Counted from the first letter of the stretch, positions 38,220 to 46,866 are shown. The stretch is DNA of 64,000 nucleotides from Microbacteriaceae bacterium 3FA27C10 (GCA_005502775.1 SCNI01000016.1:1-64000); one strand, 5' to 3'. Numbers and translations: made by a program. The notes: generated by a model from the sequence alone, not told the origin.

Positions 38220-39089
38220 TCAGAGACCGAGGGTGCCGCGGATGCGCTCGCGTTCGGACACCAGTGCCGGGATCCCCTCGAAGAAGCGGACCTTCTGCGA
38301 CCACACCGCCGATCCTGAGGCGTCGCGGTAGCTGAGGCCCGGTGTCGCCGACAACACGTATTTCGCCCAGCTCTCGGCGACGTCCTCGGTGACGTTGGTG
38401 GCCGCGTACTCGCTCACGAACGACTCGGAACCGCCGTTGGCGTCGTAGAACGCGGTGGCCTCCGAGTCGGAGGGCGTGCTGCCGGGGGCGCCGGTGTCCA
38501 GTTGCGACCAGAACCGCTCCTGGAACGCGGCGATCGCCGAGCCGGGCCGCGCGCATCCCTCGCTCAGCTCCAGGGTCGGGCAGGCGCCCGTCACGGCAGG
38601 CACCTCGGCGGACGAGAGGGAGAGCAGGTGGCCGAACTCGTGCACGAGGGTGTGATCGAGCTCGGACGGGTCGGCCGCCCAGGCGGCGTTGACCTGGAGG
38701 TCCCAGCCGGATTCCGTGCCGTCGTCGCGGGCGACCGACGCCTCGGAGGTGTCGTCGGGGTCGTTGTAGAGCGAGAACGCGGTGACGTTCTGTGCCGCGT
38801 CCCCGGCGATCAGGGAGAACCGGGCCCAGGCGGCGTCGGCCGCGGCCCGTGTGGCCGCGTCCGGCACGGGCGCCGAAGGGGCGGGCACCAAGGCCCCGTC
38901 GGAGACCGCGAACGACACGGCCTCGTCGACGGTGCGCACCGGGCCCGACGGCGCCGGCCCCTGGGCCGCCGCGGACCCGTCCCCGGGTGACGGCGTCGAG
39001 TCCTGACCGACCAGGAGGAAGATGCCGCCGGCCAGCACGAGCACACCGAGGAGCACCGCACCGAGCACGACGAAGGGGTTCCGCGACAT
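38220..39089 (-). CDS. Membrane-anchored HEFGH-motif putative zinc metalloprotease
   Basis: A 289-residue protein with one N-terminal membrane helix (about 6-28) and an extracellular Pro/Ser-rich stalk (31-50). Its soluble domain contains the zinc motif TLVHEFGHLLSL (His150, Glu151, His154). A likely third ligand is a Glu in NVTEDVAESW (235 or 239), as in gluzincins. Cys170 and Cys179 may form a disulfide. It is not one of the named peptidase families I recognise. It could be a cell-surface peptidase; activity is inferred from the motif only. It is divergent from the glucose-6-phosphate dehydrogenase gene. Confidence 0.78.
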   Translation of the reverse strand: MSRNPFVVLGAVLLGVLVLAGGIFLLVGQDSTPSPGDGSAAAQGPAPSGPVRTVDEAVSFAVSDGALVPAPSAPVPDAATRAAADAAWARFSLIAGDAAQNVTAFSLYNDPDDTSEASVARDDGTESGWDLQVNAAWAADPSELDHTLVHEFGHLLSLSSAEVPAVTGACPTLELSEGCARPGSAIAAFQERFWSQLDTGAPGSTPSDSEATAFYDANGGSESFVSEYAATNVTEDVAESWAKYVLSATPGLSYRDASGSAVWSQKVRFFEGIPALVSERERIRGTLGL

Positions 39090-39205
39090 GGGGGAACACT
39101 AGCGGAGCCGGGCGGTGCCGCGGGGCGCTTTTCGGGGGTGTTACGGGCTCGTGAAGAGTGGCCGCCGATGCCCACGGCGCTCGCCGCCGCTGCCAGGATC
39201 GGCAC

Positions 39206-40678
39206 GTGAGCCCCGCCATCGACGACGTCGACGAGTTCGACCTCAGCGCCACCATCGCCCCGCACGTGATCGTGCTGTTCGGGGCCGCCGGCGACCTGGC
39301 CAAGCGCAAGCTGCTGCCCGGTCTCGCCCACCTCATCCTCTCCTCGCTGGCCCCGAGCATCCGGGTCGTCGGCACGAGTCTCGAGGACTACACCGTGGAG
39401 TCGTTCCGCAATCACGCCGTCGCCGCCTGTGCGGAGTTCAGCAGCCGGCCGCTGACACCGGAGCAGCTCGCCGAGTTCGCCTCGTGCATCACCTATGTGA
39501 AGTCCGAGGACGGGCCCGCGGCGCTCGCGAAGGCGGTGCGGGCCGCGCAGAAGGAGCTGGGCGAGGAGGCGCGGCTGCTGCACTACCTGAGCGTGCCGCC
39601 CCGGGCGGCGCTCGCCGCGGTGAAGACGCTCGGCGACGCGAAGCTCGTGGAGCGCAGCCGCATCATCATGGAGAAGCCGTTCGGCACCGACCTGACGAGC
39701 GCCATCGAGGTGAACGCGAAGCTGCACGAGACCTTCAGCGAGCGCCAGATCTTCCGCATCGACCACTTCCTCGGCAAGGAGCCGGCGCAGAACATCCTCG
39801 CGTTCCGCTTCGCGAACGGCCTGTTCGAGCCGATCTGGAACCGCAACTTCATCGACCACGTGCAGATCGACGTGCCCGAGACGCTCGGCCTCGACCGCCG
39901 GGCCGGCTTCTACGAGTCGACCGGGGCGTTCAAGGACATGGTGGTGACGCACCTGTTCCAGATCCTCGCCTTCATGGCCATGGAGCCGCCGACGGCGCTC
40001 GAGCCGCGGGCCATCTCGGAGGAGAAGAACAAGGTGTTCCGCTCGATGCGGATGCTCGACCCGGCCAACGTCATCCGGGGCCAGTACGGCGGCTACCGCG
40101 ACGAGCCCGGCGTCTCGCCCGAGTCGGACACCGAGACGTTCGTGGCGCTGAAGGCCGAGATCGACAACTGGCGCTGGGCGGGGGTGCCGTTCTACCTGCG
40201 TACCGGCAAGAAGCTCGCGGAAGGGCAGCGCATCATCTCGATCGCCTTCAACGAGCCGCCGAAGTCGATGTTCCCGGCGGGTTCGGGCGTGGGGCGCTCC
40301 GGCCCCGACCACCTGACCTTCGATCTCGCCGACCGCTCGAAGGTGTCGTTGTCGTTCTACGGCAAGCGCCCCGGCCCCGGCATGAAGCTCGACAAGCTCT
40401 CGATGCAGTTCGCCCTGCACGACCACGAGCGGGCCGGCGACGTGCTCGAGGCCTACGAGCGCCTCATCCTGGATGCCATGCGCGGCGACCACACGCTGTT
40501 CACCACCGCGGAGGGCATCGAGCGTCTCTGGGAGATCTCGCAGCCGCTGCTCGACGACCCGCCGCCCGTGAAGATCTACGCACCGGGAACCTGGGGCCCG
40601 AACGCCATCCACCAGATGATCGCCCCGCACGCCTGGCGCCTCCCCTTCGAACGCGCCTGGCGCGAGCAGAAACAGTAG
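39206..40678 (+). CDS. zwf: Glucose-6-phosphate 1-dehydrogenase
   Basis: A 490-residue enzyme that oxidises glucose-6-phosphate to 6-phosphogluconolactone with NADP, the entry to the pentose phosphate pathway. The cofactor motif is FGAAGDLAKRKLLPGL (25-40). The substrate motif RIDHFLGKE carries the catalytic His. EKPFGTDL is also conserved. The GTG at 39206, with AGGA upstream, gives a normal length. The gene stands alone, not in the tal-pgi-zwf-opcA cluster usual for actinobacteria, so it may be a second copy in this genome. It ends at a long inverted repeat. Confidence 0.95.
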   Translation: MSPAIDDVDEFDLSATIAPHVIVLFGAAGDLAKRKLLPGLAHLILSSLAPSIRVVGTSLEDYTVESFRNHAVAACAEFSSRPLTPEQLAEFASCITYVKSEDGPAALAKAVRAAQKELGEEARLLHYLSVPPRAALAAVKTLGDAKLVERSRIIMEKPFGTDLTSAIEVNAKLHETFSERQIFRIDHFLGKEPAQNILAFRFANGLFEPIWNRNFIDHVQIDVPETLGLDRRAGFYESTGAFKDMVVTHLFQILAFMAMEPPTALEPRAISEEKNKVFRSMRMLDPANVIRGQYGGYRDEPGVSPESDTETFVALKAEIDNWRWAGVPFYLRTGKKLAEGQRIISIAFNEPPKSMFPAGSGVGRSGPDHLTFDLADRSKVSLSFYGKRPGPGMKLDKLSMQFALHDHERAGDVLEAYERLILDAMRGDHTLFTTAEGIERLWEISQPLLDDPPPVKIYAPGTWGPNAIHQMIAPHAWRLPFERAWREQKQ

Positions 40679-40702
40679 TGCGCGCACGCCCGCCTTCCCC
40701 CG

Positions 40703-40757
40703 GCCTCGTCACTTAAGGCGCGACAGCCACGACTTTTCGCGCCTTAAGTGACGAGGC
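40703..40757. terminator. 21-bp perfect inverted repeat, bidirectional terminator
   Basis: Perfect 21-base arms, containing CACTTAAGGCGCG, enclose a 13-base loop ending in CTTT. It fills the space between the convergent zwf and GH16-like genes. Confidence 0.75.
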
Positions 40758-40763
40758 TGGGGG

Positions 40764-41579
40764 TCAGAGGGGTGGGGCAGAGGGGCGGTAGGCGCGCACG
40801 CTCTCGACGAGCGCGGTCTTGGGGTAGGCGGCGGGTGGGCGCTCCTCGGTCGCGGGGAACTCGAAGAGGTCGATCATGAGCTGCAGGGGGTAGCTGATGC
40901 CCTGCTCCAGAGTGCGCACCACCTCGCCGTCGACGAGCACGTGGATGCGCTCGGCGTTCCAGGCGGCGCCGTAGCGGTGAGCGGCGGCGGCGGCGTCGAT
41001 CGGCAGCTCGATGTCGGCCACGTCGGTGACCAGTCGCGGGTCGTTGACCGCCTTCACCCCGCAGCGCACCGTCGAGCGCTCCGGGGCGATGCGCTCGCCG
41101 AAGAGCTCGGCGATGGTGATCTCGCCCGAATCGGCCGGGCTCGACTCCTCGAAGCCCACGAGCCAGATCGCGAGCATGCAGCCCGGGTCGGCCGGCGCGC
41201 GGAGGGTGGCCTCCACGTACCCGGCGAGCGGTGTCCACGGCGGCCGAGTGGGCACAGGGCTGCGCACGAGCAGGCCGGGGGTGTGCCGATGCGTTCCGCG
41301 CTCCGAGCCGGCCCGACCCGAGAAGGCGCCGTTCTGGATGTTCGACACGCGCATCCGGCCGTCCTCGGCCCGCCAGGCGGGCTGGTCGGCGTCGATGCGT
41401 AACTGCAGACCCTCGCTGCCGAGGTCGTAGCGGGCCGCGGAGCGTTCGGCCGTCGTCCAGTGCGGCAGGTAGTGGTCGAGCCAGAGCCCTTCGTCGAGCC
41501 GCGGGCCCGCGAAGTGATCGGCGACGGCGAGCTCGTAGCGCTCGCCGTCGATGGTGAGCGAGGCTTCGTCGCCGGCCAC
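40764..41579 (-). CDS. GH16-like (concanavalin-like fold) protein with altered active site
   Basis: A 271-residue protein with the jelly-roll layout of glycoside hydrolase family 16. VEATLRAPADPGCMLAIWLVGFEE and the later GISYPLQLMIDLFEF strands support this. The catalytic motif ExDxxE appears as EITIAE (153-158): both Glu remain but the central Asp is Thr155, so hydrolytic activity may be lost or changed. There is no signal peptide, so it acts inside the cell. It follows a small hypothetical gene after 12 bases and is probably cotranscribed with it. Confidence 0.78.
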   Translation of the reverse strand: MAGDEASLTIDGERYELAVADHFAGPRLDEGLWLDHYLPHWTTAERSAARYDLGSEGLQLRIDADQPAWRAEDGRMRVSNIQNGAFSGRAGSERGTHRHTPGLLVRSPVPTRPPWTPLAGYVEATLRAPADPGCMLAIWLVGFEESSPADSGEITIAELFGERIAPERSTVRCGVKAVNDPRLVTDVADIELPIDAAAAAHRYGAAWNAERIHVLVDGEVVRTLEQGISYPLQLMIDLFEFPATEERPPAAYPKTALVESVRAYRPSAPPL

Positions 41580-41591
41580 GGGATGCGCCGC

Positions 41592-41903
41592 CTACTCGCC
41601 CGCGCCGGCCGTCGGCGAGGCCTCGCCCGGGCCGGTGGGCTCGGCGGGGAGCACGTGCTCGAGATAGCGGCCGTCGGCGCCGCGCACCCGCCAGCCGCTC
41701 GAGGCGAGCGTGGGGTTCATGCCGCGCCGGCGCCAGTGCACGTCGAAGAGCACGGCCGCCGTCACCATCCGGGTGACCGACGCGTCGTCGGCGTCGGAGA
41801 GGGACATCGAGCGCGGATCCATGTCCACGATCTGCGCGTCCTTGAACGCGTCCTCGTCCTCGACGTCGATCTCGAGCTCGATCACGATCCGGTGCACCGC
41901 CAT
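41592..41903 (-). CDS. Small conserved hypothetical protein (103 aa)
   Basis: A 103-residue acidic protein beginning MAVHRIVIELEIDVEDEDAF. I set the start at this Met because the extension upstream is Arg/Ala-rich shadow sequence. It contains VTRMVTAAVLFDVHWRRRGMNP, which looks like one amphipathic helix, and GWRVRGADGRYLEHVLPAE. There is no signal or membrane segment. It lies 12 bases upstream of the GH16-like gene on the same strand. Function unknown. Confidence 0.7.
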   Translation of the reverse strand: MAVHRIVIELEIDVEDEDAFKDAQIVDMDPRSMSLSDADDASVTRMVTAAVLFDVHWRRRGMNPTLASSGWRVRGADGRYLEHVLPAEPTGPGEASPTAGAGE

Positions 41904-42025
41904 GATCCCGAGGCTACTCCGTGCCCGTGCTGCTCCCGTGCCGGCTCTGGCCGAGGGGCCCCGGCGGGCGTAAGGTCGGCGTGAAGCCGATGCGGGCATC
42001 CGGATGCCTGCGAGGAGGTGGCCGG

Positions 42026-42865
42026 ATGTGCCGATGGCTGGCTTACGCGGGAGAACCCCTGACCCCCGGAACCCTGATCCTCGAGACGCAGCACTCGCTC
42101 GTGGCCCAGTCGCTCCACTCGCCGATGGGCAAGGAGACGGTGAACGGCGACGGCTTCGGGATCGGCTGGTACCCGGCCGGGGGAGTGCCGGGTACGGCGC
42201 CGGCGTTCTTCCGCAGCGTCGAGCCCGCGTGGCACGACGAGAACCTGCGCGAGCTGGCCCACGCCATCCACAGCCCGCTCTTCTTCGCCCACGTGCGCGC
42301 GGCCGCCGGGCCGCCCATCCAGCAGACCAACTGCCACCCGTTCCGGCACGAGAACTGGTTGTTCATGCACAACGGCGCGCTGCGGCAGTTCGGGCTGATG
42401 AAACGCGACATCATGCTCGGCATCGACCCGGCGTTGTTCCCTGCCGTGCACGGCACCACCGATTCCGAGGCGATGTTCTCCCTCGCGCTGACCCTCGGGC
42501 TCCGCACCGACCCCGTGGGGGCGATGGCGGAGGCGATCCGCGAGGTCGAGCGCATCGGCCGGGCGCTCAGCATCCCCAACCCCGTGCAGGGGACCTTCGC
42601 GGTGACCGACGGCTCGAGGATCTGGGCGTTCCGCTACTCGACCGAGCACCGCTCGCGCACGCTGTTCTACTCGGAGGAGATGGACACGCTGCGGGCCACC
42701 TATCCCGACCTCGATCGGCTGAGGGTGTTCGGGGCGAATGCCCGGGTCATCGTCTCGGAGCCGCTCACCGACCTGCCGGGCGCCTTCATCGAGGTGCCGG
42801 AGTCCACCGTCGCGGTGCTCGACGCCTCCGGCTACCACCAGGAGCCGTTCCTGCGTGCGGCCTGA
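42026..42865 (+). CDS. Class II glutamine amidotransferase (EgtC/YafJ-like)
   Basis: A 279-residue N-terminal-nucleophile hydrolase. The catalytic Cys is residue 2 (MCRWLAYAG), exposed after Met removal. GKETVNGDGFGIGWY, FFAHVRAA and THCHPF-like TNCHPFRHENWLFMHNGAL give the glutamine pocket and oxyanion hole. HGTTDSEAMF completes the family pattern. Members cleave gamma-glutamyl bonds; the EgtC branch acts in ergothioneine synthesis. No egtB or egtD genes are in the window, so that role is not supported here. GAGGAGG lies upstream of the ATG. Confidence 0.92.
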   Translation: MCRWLAYAGEPLTPGTLILETQHSLVAQSLHSPMGKETVNGDGFGIGWYPAGGVPGTAPAFFRSVEPAWHDENLRELAHAIHSPLFFAHVRAAAGPPIQQTNCHPFRHENWLFMHNGALRQFGLMKRDIMLGIDPALFPAVHGTTDSEAMFSLALTLGLRTDPVGAMAEAIREVERIGRALSIPNPVQGTFAVTDGSRIWAFRYSTEHRSRTLFYSEEMDTLRATYPDLDRLRVFGANARVIVSEPLTDLPGAFIEVPESTVAVLDASGYHQEPFLRAA

Positions 42866-42891
42866 CCCGCGAGGGTAGGGAGCGCGGGCGC

Positions 42892-43047
42892 TCAGGCGCC
42901 GGGCGCGGGCCCGTCGGTGGGCGTGGCGGCGGCGATGTAGGTGTGGATCTTCGCCTCGAGATCGCGGTCGAAGGAGTCGACCTCCTCACCCGCGCCGGAA
43001 TCGGCCCGGTCGTCGGGGTCGTCCACCGTGCGCTTCGCGTCGTCCAT
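42892..43047 (-). CDS. Small acidic protein (51 aa)
   Basis: A 51-residue open frame with a good ribosome site (GGAG, 5 bases before the ATG). It reads MDDAKRTVDDPDDRADSG, then EEVDSFDRDLEAKIHTYIAAATP. The first half is Asp-rich and probably disordered. The second could form one helix. Codon use matches the neighbours (third-position G/C). There is no known domain. It converges on the amidotransferase gene with 27 bases between. Confidence 0.65.
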   Translation of the reverse strand: MDDAKRTVDDPDDRADSGAGEEVDSFDRDLEAKIHTYIAAATPTDGPAPGA

Positions 43048-43167
43048 GTCTCCACAATAGCCACGCGGGGCATCCCGTCACAGGGCCCACGCGGTGAGCG
43101 CCGGAGCCCGGGTGCCCCAGGGCGAACCGCCGTCGGCGGCGGGGTGGGCGGGCTGGTGGCCCGGAAC

Positions 43168-43599
43168 TCAGAGGTGCAGCACGCCCAGGGCGAGGAGGGC
43201 GCCGCTCAGCGCGGCGATGCCGAAGCCGGTGGCGACAGCGGCGAGCAGGGCCTCGCGCCGCGGGGGGCGCATCGACTCCATGCCGGTCGGGCGGCCGGTG
43301 GGGGAGTCGTCCCTGTGCGACTGTGCCGGATGCGCCACGACCGCCGTCGCCGCCGCCGGGTGCGGCTCGCTGCCGGGCGCGAGCACGCGCTTGGCGTCGA
43401 GGAGGGTCGCGGCGGTGCCGATCGCGGCGCCGAGACCGTCGGTGACGCGGTAGTGCCCCTCGCCGAACTCCACGAAGCCCGCGAACTCGCCGGCCCGCGT
43501 CGCCACCCAGAGCTTCGCCTCGGGCGAAGTCCACTGCAGCGGCGCGGCACCCGCGCTCTCGCCAGGGGTGGAGCTGGTCGTGGTGGCCGTGGCCGTCAT
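43168..43599 (-). CDS. Hypothetical protein with C-terminal membrane helix
   Basis: A 143-residue protein. AAGGAA lies 5 bases before the ATG. A Thr/Ser-rich start leads into a small folded part (WTSPEAKLWVATRAGEFAGFVEFGEGHYRV, about 23-52) that may bind or cap something. A linker and one C-terminal membrane helix (about 118-143, ALLAAVATGFGIAALSGALLALG) follow, so it is tail-anchored with its body inside the cell. The family is unknown. It lies 88 bases downstream of the TetR gene on the same strand and may share its transcript. Confidence 0.65.
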   Translation of the reverse strand: MTATATTTSSTPGESAGAAPLQWTSPEAKLWVATRAGEFAGFVEFGEGHYRVTDGLGAAIGTAATLLDAKRVLAPGSEPHPAAATAVVAHPAQSHRDDSPTGRPTGMESMRPPRREALLAAVATGFGIAALSGALLALGVLHL

Positions 43600-43687
43600 C
43601 GTCGTTCCTTCTGCTCGGATGCCGTCGTGTTCCTCCAGCCTCGTCGCATCGGATGCCGCGCGAATCCCTCCGCGGGATGATCCCGTC

Positions 43688-44287
43688 CTACTGCGAACGC
43701 GGTAGGGCACCCGGTCCGGCCGGCCCCAGCACGGCGCTGACGAGGCGCCCCGTCACCCCGGGGGTGGAGGGCACGCGCGTGAGCGCCCGCACCACGAAGG
43801 CGCCGATCAGCGCCACGCTGATCTCCTCGAACGGGGCGTCGGCCGCGAGTTCGCCCGTGCCGACCGCCCGGCGCAGGCGGTCCACGAGCACGGTGGTGAC
43901 GCCCATCGCCTCGTTGAGGCGCCGGCCGACCTCGGCGTTCTCTGCTCCGGCGGCGATGAGCGAGCGCATGATCGACTCGCCGCCGGGCTGCGCCGTGAAG
44001 TCGAAGAGGCCGTCGAGCCAGCTGGTCAGGTCGGCCCGGAGATCGCCGGTGTCGGGTGGCACGAAGTCCCCCGGCAGCAGCATGTTCTCGATCAGGCAGT
44101 CGGCCACGAGCGCGCCGCGGTCGGGCCACCAGCGGTAGATGGTCTGCTTGCCTACCTTGGCCTCGGCGGCGATGCCCTCCATCGTGAGGTGGTCGTAGCC
44201 GCGGGCTGCGAAGATGCGGGCCGTGGCCTCGAGGATGGCGACGCGGGCGCGCTCGCTGCGCGCGGGGCCCCGCCGGTTCTCGGTCAT
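43688..44287 (-). CDS. TetR family regulator of the MMPL transporter
   Basis: A 199-residue TetR regulator. The helix-turn-helix lies at about 15-62, with TMEGIAAEAKVGKQTIYRWWPDRGAL closely matching the AcrR-type consensus. The C-terminal domain resembles the TetR_C type with LRADLTSWLDGLF. It is divergent from an MMPL transporter. A quasi-palindrome of the form ACGnnACG-GTG-CGTnnCGT sits between them (44320-44338), so repression of the transporter is the likely job. Confidence 0.92.
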   Translation of the reverse strand: MTENRRGPARSERARVAILEATARIFAARGYDHLTMEGIAAEAKVGKQTIYRWWPDRGALVADCLIENMLLPGDFVPPDTGDLRADLTSWLDGLFDFTAQPGGESIMRSLIAAGAENAEVGRRLNEAMGVTTVLVDRLRRAVGTGELAADAPFEEISVALIGAFVVRALTRVPSTPGVTGRLVSAVLGPAGPGALPRSQ

Positions 44288-44319
44288 CCGTTCATGCTAG
44301 AGCCCGGCCCTCGCAAAAC

Positions 44320-44343
44320 ACGAGACGGTGCGTTGCGTATTAT
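44320..44343 (+). promoter_or_regulatory. Operator-like quasi-palindrome and -10 box before MMPL gene
   Basis: ACGAGACG-GTG-CGTTGCGT: six of eight positions in the arms pair. TATTAT (44338-44343) follows directly as a -10 box. A repressor bound here would block the promoter. Confidence 0.45.
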
Positions 44344-44407
44344 GGACGCGCGGCCAACGGTGCTCCGCGACGACCCCCACTCCCGTTCTCCTTCGAGAGG
44401 CCATGTC

Positions 44408-46855
44408 ATGGCAGAGCTCCTCTACCGCCTCGGGCACTTCGCCGCCCGCCGCGCCGTTCCCGTGATCGTCACCTGGGTGGTGCTGCTGGTGCTCGCCGTG
44501 GGCGCGTTCCTGCTCGGCGGCAAGGCCCTCACCTCGAGCTTCGACATTCCGGGTACCGCCTCGGGCGCCGTGCTCGACGAGCTCGCCCAGAAGCTGCCCG
44601 ACTTCAGCGGCGCCTCGGGAACCGTGGTGTTCTCGACGAGCGACGGCTCGGCGCTGAGCGACGCGCAGAAGGCCCAGATCAGTGCGGAGGTGGCGGGCGC
44701 CACCGGCCTGCCCGATGTTTCGGCCGTGAACGACCCCTTCACCACCGAGCAGAAGCGCGCGGACCAGGCCGCGCAGATCGCCGACGGCCGCACGAAGATC
44801 GCCGACGGCCAGGCGCAGCTCGATGCCGGCTCCGCCCAGTTGACCGCCGGGCAGAGCCAGCTCGACGCGGCCCGGGCGCAGGCCGTCGCGGCCGGCGCCC
44901 CTGCCGAGGCGATCGCCGCCCTCGACGCGCAGCAGGCGCAGCTCGACGCGCAGAAGCAGACGCTGGCCGACCAGCAGACGAAGCTGGATGCGCAGAAGAC
45001 GCAGCTCGACCAGGGCGCCGAGCTCATGGAGCTGGCCCAGGGCATCCGCCTGGTCGCCGAAGACGGCTCGGCGGCGCTCGTGAACGTGGCCTTCACCGTG
45101 CCGCGCCTGGAGCTGCCCGAGGAGTCGAAGCAGGCCGTGGTCGACCACTTCGAGGCCACCCCGATCGCCGGCGTCGACGTGGCGTTCTCCACCGACATCG
45201 CCCAGGGCGTGCCCGAGATCCTGGGCGTCGGCGAGGTGGTGGGGGTGGTGATCGCCGCCGTCGTGCTGCTCGTGGTGCTCGGCTCGATCCTCGCCGCCGC
45301 GCTGCCGCTCCTGACCGCGATCGTGGGCGTGGGGATCGGGGTCACCGCCTCGCTCGCCTTCTCGGGCATCGTGCAGATGTCGTCGGTCACCCCCGTGCTC
45401 GGCGTGATGCTGGGGCTCGCGGTCGGCATCGACTACTCGCTCTTCATCGTGAACCGGCACCGCAAGCAACTGCTGCAGGGCGCAGAGGTGCGCGAGTCGA
45501 TCGGGCTCGCCAACGGCACCTCGGGCAACGCGGTGGTGTTCGCCGGGTCGACCGTCATCGTCGCCCTGCTCGCGCTCAACGTCACCGGCGTGCCGTTCCT
45601 CGGCCTGATGGGAACCGTCGGCGCGGTGTGCGTGGCCGTGGCCGTGCTGATCGCCATCAGCCTCACCCCGGCCCTGCTCGGACTGCTCGGGATGCGCGTG
45701 CTCACCAAGCGCGGTCGCGCGAACGTGGGCCATGAGCAGCACCGCGCCGCCCCGGCCAAGCCGATGTCGATGGTGCGGGCCGTGGTGACGGTGCTGGTGA
45801 GCGTGGCCGCCCTGCTCGTGGTGGCCATCCCCTCGCTCTCGATGCGGGTCGGCCTGCCCGACGGCTCGTCGGAACCCGTGGGCTCGGTCTCGTACAACGC
45901 CTTCGAGATCACGCAGAACCAGTTCGGTGCGGGCGCCAACAGCACGCTCCTCGTCACGGCGCGCCTGCCCGCCGGCCTCACGGCCGAGGAGGTGACCGCG
46001 AAGCAGCTCGACGTGGCGCGCATCGTCGCCGCGCAGCACAACGTGACGGCGGTGGCGCCGATCGCCGTCTCCGACGACAAGCAGCTCACGGCATTCCAGG
46101 TGGTGCCGGCCGAGGGCCCGAACAGCGTCACGACCGAGCAACTCGTGCGCGACCTGCGCGGGCTGCCCGCGATCGACGGGGACATCACGCTCGGCGTCGC
46201 CGGGCAGGCCGCCATCAACATCGACATCTCCGAGAGCCTCGCGGCCGTGCTGCCGGTCTACCTCGTGGTGGTGGTCGGGCTCTCGCTGCTGATCATGATC
46301 CTGGTGTTCCGCTCGCTGCTCGTGCCCGTGATCGCCACGGGAGGGTTCATCCTGTCGCTCTTCGCCACCTACGGCGCCATCGTCGCGGTGTTCCAGTGGG
46401 GATGGTTCGGCAGCGTCATCGGCATCTCGAACCCGGGCCCCATCCTGAGCTTCCTGCCGGTGATCCTCGTGGGCATCCTGTTCGGTCTCGCGATGGACTA
46501 CCAGCTGTTCCTGGCCTCCGGCATGCGGGAGGCCTACGCCCACGGGGCGAGCGCGCGGGCGGCGGTGATGGAGGGCCTGAAGGCGGGGCGCACGGTCGTC
46601 ATCGCGGCCGGGCTCATCATGGTGTCGGTGTTCGGCGGGTTCATCTTCTCGCAGGCCACCATCATCCGCTCGATCGGCTTCGGGCTCGCGTTCGGCGTGC
46701 TCCTCGACGCCTTCGTCGTGCGCATGCTGCTGATGCCGGCGCTCATGCACCTCGTCGGCCGGGGCGCGTGGTGGCTGCCGAAGTGGCTCGACCGCATCCT
46801 CCCGAACGTCGACGTGGAGGGCGCCGCCCTCGAGCGCAAGCACCACGTGGTCTGA
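44408..46855 (+). CDS. MMPL/RND family transporter
   Basis: An 815-residue membrane protein with two repeats, each a large extracellular loop plus a bundle of membrane helices (about 12 in all). Helix 1 lies at 16-36. The first loop (about 110-215) contains long Ala/Gln-rich heptads, such as QLDAGSAQLTAGQSQLDAA, which predict a coiled coil. VGIDYSLFIVNRHRKQL and GLAMDYQLFLASGMREAY are the proton-relay Asp motifs of MMPL proteins. It probably exports lipids or drugs. GAGAGG precedes ATG 44408; an in-frame ATG at 44342 is less likely. Confidence 0.93.
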   Translation: MAELLYRLGHFAARRAVPVIVTWVVLLVLAVGAFLLGGKALTSSFDIPGTASGAVLDELAQKLPDFSGASGTVVFSTSDGSALSDAQKAQISAEVAGATGLPDVSAVNDPFTTEQKRADQAAQIADGRTKIADGQAQLDAGSAQLTAGQSQLDAARAQAVAAGAPAEAIAALDAQQAQLDAQKQTLADQQTKLDAQKTQLDQGAELMELAQGIRLVAEDGSAALVNVAFTVPRLELPEESKQAVVDHFEATPIAGVDVAFSTDIAQGVPEILGVGEVVGVVIAAVVLLVVLGSILAAALPLLTAIVGVGIGVTASLAFSGIVQMSSVTPVLGVMLGLAVGIDYSLFIVNRHRKQLLQGAEVRESIGLANGTSGNAVVFAGSTVIVALLALNVTGVPFLGLMGTVGAVCVAVAVLIAISLTPALLGLLGMRVLTKRGRANVGHEQHRAAPAKPMSMVRAVVTVLVSVAALLVVAIPSLSMRVGLPDGSSEPVGSVSYNAFEITQNQFGAGANSTLLVTARLPAGLTAEEVTAKQLDVARIVAAQHNVTAVAPIAVSDDKQLTAFQVVPAEGPNSVTTEQLVRDLRGLPAIDGDITLGVAGQAAINIDISESLAAVLPVYLVVVVGLSLLIMILVFRSLLVPVIATGGFILSLFATYGAIVAVFQWGWFGSVIGISNPGPILSFLPVILVGILFGLAMDYQLFLASGMREAYAHGASARAAVMEGLKAGRTVVIAAGLIMVSVFGGFIFSQATIIRSIGFGLAFGVLLDAFVVRMLLMPALMHLVGRGAWWLPKWLDRILPNVDVEGAALERKHHVV

Positions 46856-46866
46856 GAAGCGAGCGC

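Noticed and set aside
42026-42865. Ergothioneine synthesis, from the EgtC-like amidotransferase
   Set aside because: No egtA, egtB, egtD or egtE gene is adjacent; the family is broader than EgtC.
44342-44407. An earlier start for the MMPL transporter at 44342
   Set aside because: That ATG overlaps the -10 box, and the extra residues are not membrane-like; the ATG at 44408 has a ribosome site and starts the normal N-terminus.
44297-46846. An 849-codon frame antisense to the MMPL transporter
   Set aside because: Its translation is His/Asp/Glu-rich low complexity with no domain, while the sense frame has full MMPL motifs.
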